Shown here piece after piece: positions 60,401-64,000 of a stretch of DNA of 64,000 nt; positions within the stretch are counted from its first letter, which is position 1; every line of letters begins with the position of its first letter. A program made the position numbers and the translations under genes. Source of the DNA: Acanthaster planci (taxonomy: Eukaryota; Echinodermata; Asteroidea; Valvatida; Acanthasteridae); NCBI RefSeq assembly GCF_001949145.1, contig NW_019091409.1, forward strand, positions 540,385 through 604,384, in the 5' to 3' direction. A model generated the notes under the pieces. It was given only the letters and a program-made list of their open reading frames with translations, did not search any database and was not told where the DNA came from.

Positions 60401-62921
60401 GGCGGCCGGATGACACCCGCCATGGCCTGGGGCTATAATGATCATCAAATGTCCCATTAAAGTACGATGCATAAATGACAGCAGCTGCAATGGTAGCAGT
60501 AACCATTGAGAAAACAAATGCAACTAGCACCAGAAAAACACAACTGCAATGAACGGCCATTTTTTCCCCCCCTCCTAAACAGCAGCAACGGCAGGAGTGA
60601 CAACTACCAGCTAAACAGCCGCCTCTCGAATGTCTTTAAAACCCACAACATGCCACAGCACTTTTATGAGCTGTGAGATTTTATGCAAAATAATATGCCA
60701 TGTACCTCATCTGCTCGGTGCAGAAGCAAGAGTTGGTGTCTTTTTATAGGAATGATCTCCGGCTTTTTGGTGGGGACAAAATGCATGCACATACAGGTTC
60801 ATGCACAGACAGTGCGGGACACACTGAGCACACATGGCAAATTTCTGCTGAAAACTTCAAATGTACCGTAGTATGGTTTTTGCGTGGACACAGGGGTCAT
60901 GGGTTAAGGCGTCCTCAGAGGGCAAGTTGATGCATTCGTTATAACTACATTCAATTAACAGAAACAGTCTCGGAGACACCATGGAGATGTCAGCGATGCA
61001 TAACCGTTATCGTGCACCAAGTTACAATTTTTTTCAACCAGCCTGTTTCTTCTTTGCTAGTGAGCGGTTGCTTCTAGTCACAGTGGCCCAACAGAATACA
61101 ACAAAGTTGCAAGCTTTTGATTTCTTCACGGTTATGTTTCGTGAGTGTTTTCTATCCTGGCTGCATTGCTCTGGTAGGTGAAAACAACGGACAACCAGAC
61201 AGTCTGAAGGTACCATTACTCACAATTGCGAAAGAAGAGATTGATATTATTGCCATTGCTTTCGAAGGGAATAGACACGATCTTGGCCGTGTACTTAGGT
61301 ACAACCTCAGGGATCTCATTCAACTGTTGAGTCACCTGATAGAAAAAACAAATTCATATCATCATCAAAAATAGATCAATGTGCACAATTCATCGTTATG
61401 TGTCTACAATGAAATTTAACGGCTTACTCATATGGGACTGATGAATTGTTATAAACTGCAATAAATTGCAAAATTAGAGACACATAATGTGACTGGAAGG
61501 TCCAACTGTTGGCATACCTCGTTGCTGGACTTCAAAAAACTACAGACAAAAATATTTACCTTGTTGAGAATCACAGATATTTTACTGAAAGCGACAGTAC
61601 TGCATCTCCAAATTATTTATAGAAGACAATTGTAACTTAATGCTGTTCACCTGTTTAAATATGTTGTTATCAGTGTAGCTATATTTTTATGTTTTACGTT
61701 TATGTAAAGTAAACGGTCAATATTAAATGCAACGCAAAGTCTACTGAAAAAAAGCTGACAAACCTCTGAAGAATAAGATTCGTGATTAATTTTGATGATC
61801 TGTCTCTTCAGGTAATTACTGACACTGTAAAGCTTCATGGTCAAATTCCCTGATTTGTTGACAGGTATCTAGAAGAGATGAAGACGGAAGAGGTTGAATA
61901 GTTGCAATGGGTCTGACCTACAGGGTTTGAAAAGTGGGTGACTAGACCCGATTGGAAATTAAGGTAGTATAAAAATTCAGACACCCAATATAAAACGGTG
62001 CTAGAAAGAAACAAATGAAATTCGTCAATGACTAACTCTATTTTTGAACTATTCACAAGACACAACACCCCTTGCGCTTAAACTAATGCTTTTTTATGAT
62101 CTTCACATGACCCATGATTAGAAATGCACAAAGCTCATGAATATTCAGAATGCGCAAAGCTCATGAACATTCCAGAACCATTTCTGCACCCCAACAGTCA
62201 AGAGACACGATTGCAAGTCAGGGTGTTGGATACCAGCTGCATGTATTTGACTGAACTGGACAGAAAACTACAGCCAGTATCTTGAAAAATAGCACAGCAT
62301 GGGGACATGTGTCCGAAACAACAAGTGGCCTTGTGATTAGCGTTTGTAGTTTCTCATCACAGGGTCAGAGATTCGAATCCCGACAAGTGATTACAGTGAG
62401 GCTCTTGGCAAAGTCTGACAGACTACAGACGTGGTAATTATAATCTTTAAATTCACACCAGGTGTTTGGTAGCATGGTGAAGAAGTAATCTGTCCAATTC
62501 CCATTTCATACTTCACAAGAACAAGAGAATACAAATCTGTCAGGGCACTGTTTGGGTATTTAGGAACCCATTTTACTGTTTGCACTTATCATATAAAATG
62601 AACTATGATTACTCCATTTGATTGGATTTTTGATACGGCATTAGTCAGCTGAGTTTAGATTTAGGATTGTGCAACTGCATCAGAAACCCATCCAGCCAAC
62701 AAACCAACCTCAGTTCCGCCCAAGCACTTGCCTCCTTGTTGCCTGGCCTATTTCTCTCATAGCAATTCATGTACTTACATCATATGACATCTCATCCGCA
62801 AATTCAGGATGGGTTCCGTTGTGGGTGCTGAACAAGAACCCATCATTGGTATTTGTCATCATGTTGTACAAGTTGTGGTTGGCATCTATCAAGCAATTAA
62901 ACTTTCGTTGACATTTCACAC
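39855..62921 (-). CDS. FBA-DUF4062-NACHT-TPR protein (nephrocystin-3/TTC41-like), N-terminus incomplete
   Basis: Twenty-eight minus-strand exons join without frame errors to about 1425 residues: 62779-62921, 61764-61868, 61224-61335, 60320-60432, 57935-58033, 56736-56808, 55966-56063, 55317-55518, 54267-54479, 53150-53313, 52002-52142, 51255-51425, 50718-50930, 50141-50293, 49600-49946, 49098-49264, 48533-48612, 47688-47879, 47042-47175, 46212-46296, 45234-45431, 44340-44477, 43685-43827, 42887-43010, 42025-42170, 41542-41662, 40449-40690, 39855-40017 (TAA). Numbering from the first visible codon: unknown region 1-157, FBA ~180-336, DUF4062 ~420-545, charged linker ~555-640, NACHT ~695-930, winged-helix-like ~970-1070, TPRs ~1110-1425. 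It is probably a cytosolic STAND ATPase that oligomerises on binding a ligand. Similar DUF4062-NACHT-TPR proteins include TTC41 and, more distantly, NPHP3; orthology is not established. Every internal junction preserves phase, which supports the model strongly. Confidence 0.88.
45710..45851. mobile_element. hAT-like MITE of the CATGACTTTCC type
   Basis: A 142-bp element in a NACHT-gene intron. The ends tagggttcata and tacgaaccctg are near-inverted; the interior repeats ttccatgactttcc about five times. This end and interior pattern is common among non-autonomous hAT elements of animals. An 8-bp target duplication could not be confirmed. Confidence 0.6.
46212..49946 (-). other. Domain segment: NACHT P-loop ATPase
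   Basis: Exons 49600-49946, 49098-49264, 48533-48612, 47688-47879, 47042-47175 and 46212-46296. Walker A is GESGSGKSALV (Lys at about residue 742) after a REQEAHQAF/YIGGQEYI lead-in. FLFMHFIGSS follows, then Walker B VVLVLDALNQL (about 821-831, with the Asp) and the sensor-like strand LPKNVVMIASTLPG. The segment ends with PLYLKSLLDE and the winged-helix-type LVRDATTALWCSHRGLSEQE. All key nucleotide-binding residues are present, so ATP binding is likely. Confidence 0.92.
50141..53313 (-). other. Domain segment: DUF4062 plus charged linker
   Basis: Exons 53150-53313, 52002-52142 and 51255-51425 read IRIFVSSTFKDFKEERE, then ELNRICLDRGVFFTYVDL, RWGIT, and CRPYFVCLMGDRYGW. This is the DUF4062 pattern found at the N-terminus of NACHT/STAND proteins such as TEP1, NWD1 and TTC41. 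A basic run (KTKRKKR) precedes it. Exons 50718-50930 and 50141-50293 add a strongly acidic stretch (PPPDDEEEEEEEKKEE) and a lysine-rich one, a flexible linker to NACHT. Confidence 0.9.
54267..58033 (-). other. Domain segment: F-box-associated (FBA) domain
   Basis: Five exons (57935-58033, 56736-56808, 55966-56063, 55317-55518, 54267-54479) assemble a whole FBA fold like FBXO2/FBXO6/NCCRP1: NLLINPSGE; GNWKVSEGGDQTET; MFISSHMWCTKYQEVEL; SSPEIQVSESF; GGFYSMTATLMGHDG; then SDWIRVCFTFKNYGRGVR and DDKFWAGHFGAYC. The Trp in the FW.G motif (about residue 321) corresponds to the aromatic residue that packs against N-glycan chitobiose in FBXO2; the neighbouring Lys of FBXO2 is Ala here. A linker (DLMVRGLYEQHQEELTDMQ) leads to DUF4062. 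No F-box is visible upstream. Confidence 0.85.
54538..54783. mobile_element. 246-bp MITE, uninterrupted copy
   Basis: The ends are imperfect inverted repeats (gggcaattccagaaatt against aatttctggaattaccc), with subterminal arms including tgtccctgttacatctga. It lies in the intron between exons 54267-54479 and 55317-55518. It is the reverse-orientation relative of the copy at 63060-63645 and keeps the single TTAA (54675-54678) at which that copy was interrupted. Confidence 0.8.
59050..59199. mobile_element. 150-bp inverted-repeat element (MITE-like)
   Basis: About 25 bp at each end are inverted with a few mismatches (atagcgtaccgaagtg...acgtcac at 59050-59074 against gtgacgtattcactttggta at 59174-). 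An internal hairpin, ccagcgcgt/acgcgctgg, lies between. It is in the 58.0-60.3 kb intron of the NACHT gene. Confidence 0.5.
60320..62921 (-). other. Domain segment: unrecognised N-terminal region of the FBA-NACHT gene (4 exons)
   Basis: Exons 62779-62921, 61764-61868, 61224-61335 and 60320-60432 encode residues 1-157. There are two early cysteines (VKCQRKFNCLIDANHNL) and a beta-rich-looking stretch (NKSGNLTMKLYSVSNYLK). A short acidic segment (TPTKEEEAEEMSMKQK) follows and joins the FBA exon in phase 0. NGT and NLT sequons occur, but no signal peptide or membrane helix is visible. Assignment to the same gene rests on phase (phase 1 at 61224/60432, phase 0 at 60320/58033) and strand, so a separate upstream gene cannot be wholly excluded. 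Confidence 0.6.
62325..62390 (+). mobile_element. tRNA-derived SINE head
   Basis: gtggccttgtgattagcg resembles an A box, and gattcgaatcc (about 62369-62380) is a good B box at normal spacing. It sits in an intron of the NACHT gene. Arms do not form a clean cloverleaf, so it is read as a decayed SINE rather than a tRNA gene. The body and target duplication were not defined. Confidence 0.5.
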
Positions 62922-63059
62922 CTGTCACAAAATAAGCAACAGAAGATGTACACTGAGAACATGATGTTGAAATAACAGTACAATGTAATGTTAAAATGTG
63001 GTGCTCAAAGGGAAGTTCTTTATTACCCCTGCTCTCCAGGCCAATAAATCATTCCATAC

Positions 63060-63645
63060 GGGTTACTCCAGAAATTAAGGGTCCATTTTTTTGGTGTCCC
63101 TGTCACATCTGACATATGATTTTGTAAGTTCAGAGCACATTTTCTAATTTCCAAGAGTAATGAATTAACCCTCCTATGGTTTTACAGCACAAATGTGCAC
63201 AAATGCCCACAGTCACTGGTGAGCATATATTTTCTATGGAACTCAAACATGCACAGGTTCAGCGTGTACACAGTAGGTTGTCAGCACAAAATGGCCCAAG
63301 GTCTTTTGTGCAGTCCTCTTCACTGCATTTGGTTTACTGCACAGTTATGCACATGAAACAGTGAAGCACAGTTATTGGGCAGCACAAAACTGCAATCTGA
63401 TATTCCTCTGAGGGACAGTTGGTGTCGTGCACAACACGACACAGCTGTGCTTCATTGAGGTGTTTACCAAATGACCCAAAGAGTTACTTCCACATAGGAG
63501 GGTTAATGCAAGTTACCTGCCAAACAAATTATAGTAATGGTTTGAAATCAATTCCGGTGATATTTCCATGTCAAATAACAAAGGTCAGATGTAACAGGGA
63601 CATGAAAATGTCACACCTTTGGACCCCTAATTTCTGGAATTAACC
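63060..63645. mobile_element. Second copy of the ~246-bp MITE, split by a nested element
   Basis: The ends gggttactccagaaatt and aatttctggaattaacc match the copy at 54538-54783 in opposite orientation. Removing the inner 334 bp and one TTAA leaves about 248 bp, nearly the length of the intact relative. It lies upstream of exon 62779-62921. Confidence 0.8.
63169..63502. mobile_element. piggyBac-type non-autonomous element, TTAA target duplication
   Basis: TTAA at 63165-63168 and 63503-63506 flanks the inverted ends ccctcctatgg and ccacataggaggg. The 334-bp interior has no transposase and is rich in gcaca motifs. The paralogous MITE at 54538-54783 has one uninterrupted TTAA at the same point, which proves an insertion with TTAA duplication, the hallmark of piggyBac transposition. 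Confidence 0.85.
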
Positions 63646-63961
63646 ATAAATCATTCCTGTTTCTCCATCCACATAATGAAGCACTCTGTCCAAGTAATAG
63701 TATTAAACAATATGCAATATGTGCTGATGAAAAAGAGCAAAGGAGCAAACAACAAATCCCAATGTACCCTTCAAAGTGTGATCATAGGGTGCATCATCAA
63801 CTATTTGCTGCAGGGTTTAATTTGAATCTGGAGGATGAGTCCCAGGGCAATTTTCAAGACTTTCTGTTTTCAAAAATCTTCAAAAATTCATAACTTCATT
63901 TACTGGACATTTACACCCACACAAAGGATTATCTGGTGGCTACTCTAATCCGACAGGCAAC

Positions 63962-64000
63962 CTCTGTTGATGCCAGAGTATTTCAGCCAGGCATCCGCCT
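63962..64000 (-). CDS. Tentative further 5' exon of the FBA-NACHT gene, cut by the window edge
   Basis: The minus-strand frame ADAWLKYSGINR reaches AACAGAG|GTTGCC, which leaves one base, exactly the phase needed by the exon starting at 62921. The donor is weak (GTTGCC), so this is only a candidate. Confidence 0.3.

Noticed and set aside
60433-60562. Hydrophobic minus-strand stretch just upstream of exon 60320-60432, first read as a signal anchor
   Set aside because: On careful reading the frame from the ATG at 60562 stops after about a dozen codons, so there is no signal peptide; the stretch is intron.
1-64000. CRISPR arrays, bacterial operons, rRNA genes
   Set aside because: No regularly spaced repeats, Shine-Dalgarno-linked genes or rRNA sequence; the gene structure is animal.

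Overview
This is a stretch of animal genome, not microbial. Genes are split by short GT-AG introns, tRNA-derived SINEs, a LINE 3' end, piggyBac and MITE debris are common, and an assembly gap is present. Protein families (SLC16 transporters, TMEM26, a NACHT/TPR protein) and repeat types fit an invertebrate deuterostome such as an echinoderm, hemichordate or amphioxus. The species cannot be fixed from the sequence alone.

Left part (1-28,090, plus strand): two tandem copies of an SLC16 (monocarboxylate-transporter-like) gene. Copy A has exons at 2437-7154 and its first coding exon lies off the left edge. Copy B is complete at 17054-25942 (425 aa, four coding exons). The duplicated block includes introns and 3' flank: 1-~9285 matches ~21525-28090. 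Coding exons are far more alike than introns, and copy A carries several insertions absent from copy B. Between the copies (9.3-16 kb) lie TE remnants: a MITE-like element, the 3' end of a CR1/L2-type LINE and a broken piggyBac transposase. Intron 1 of copy B holds a 488-base N gap surrounded by inverted motif copies.

Middle (28-39.8 kb): a 498-bp foldback element bounded by TTAA, a complete TMEM26-like gene on the minus strand (30365-34214, four exons, 378 aa), an unassigned 161-codon ORF, and a Penelope-like inverted repeat with a degenerate hammerhead-like core.

Right part (39,855 to the window edge, minus strand): one large gene reconstructed as 28 phase-consistent exons (about 1425 residues, N-terminus incomplete). 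In order it encodes an unrecognised N-terminal region, an F-box-associated (FBA) domain, a DUF4062-type effector-like domain, a NACHT P-loop ATPase, a winged-helix-like segment and C-terminal TPRs. It resembles nephrocystin-3/TTC41-type STAND proteins, but the FBA fusion is unusual and is the most interesting feature here. Its introns hold a hAT-like MITE, a tRNA-type SINE, and two copies of a ~246-bp MITE, one split by a TTAA-targeting piggyBac-type element.

All exon models come from reading splice signals, phase and domain continuity by eye; no transcript evidence was available.
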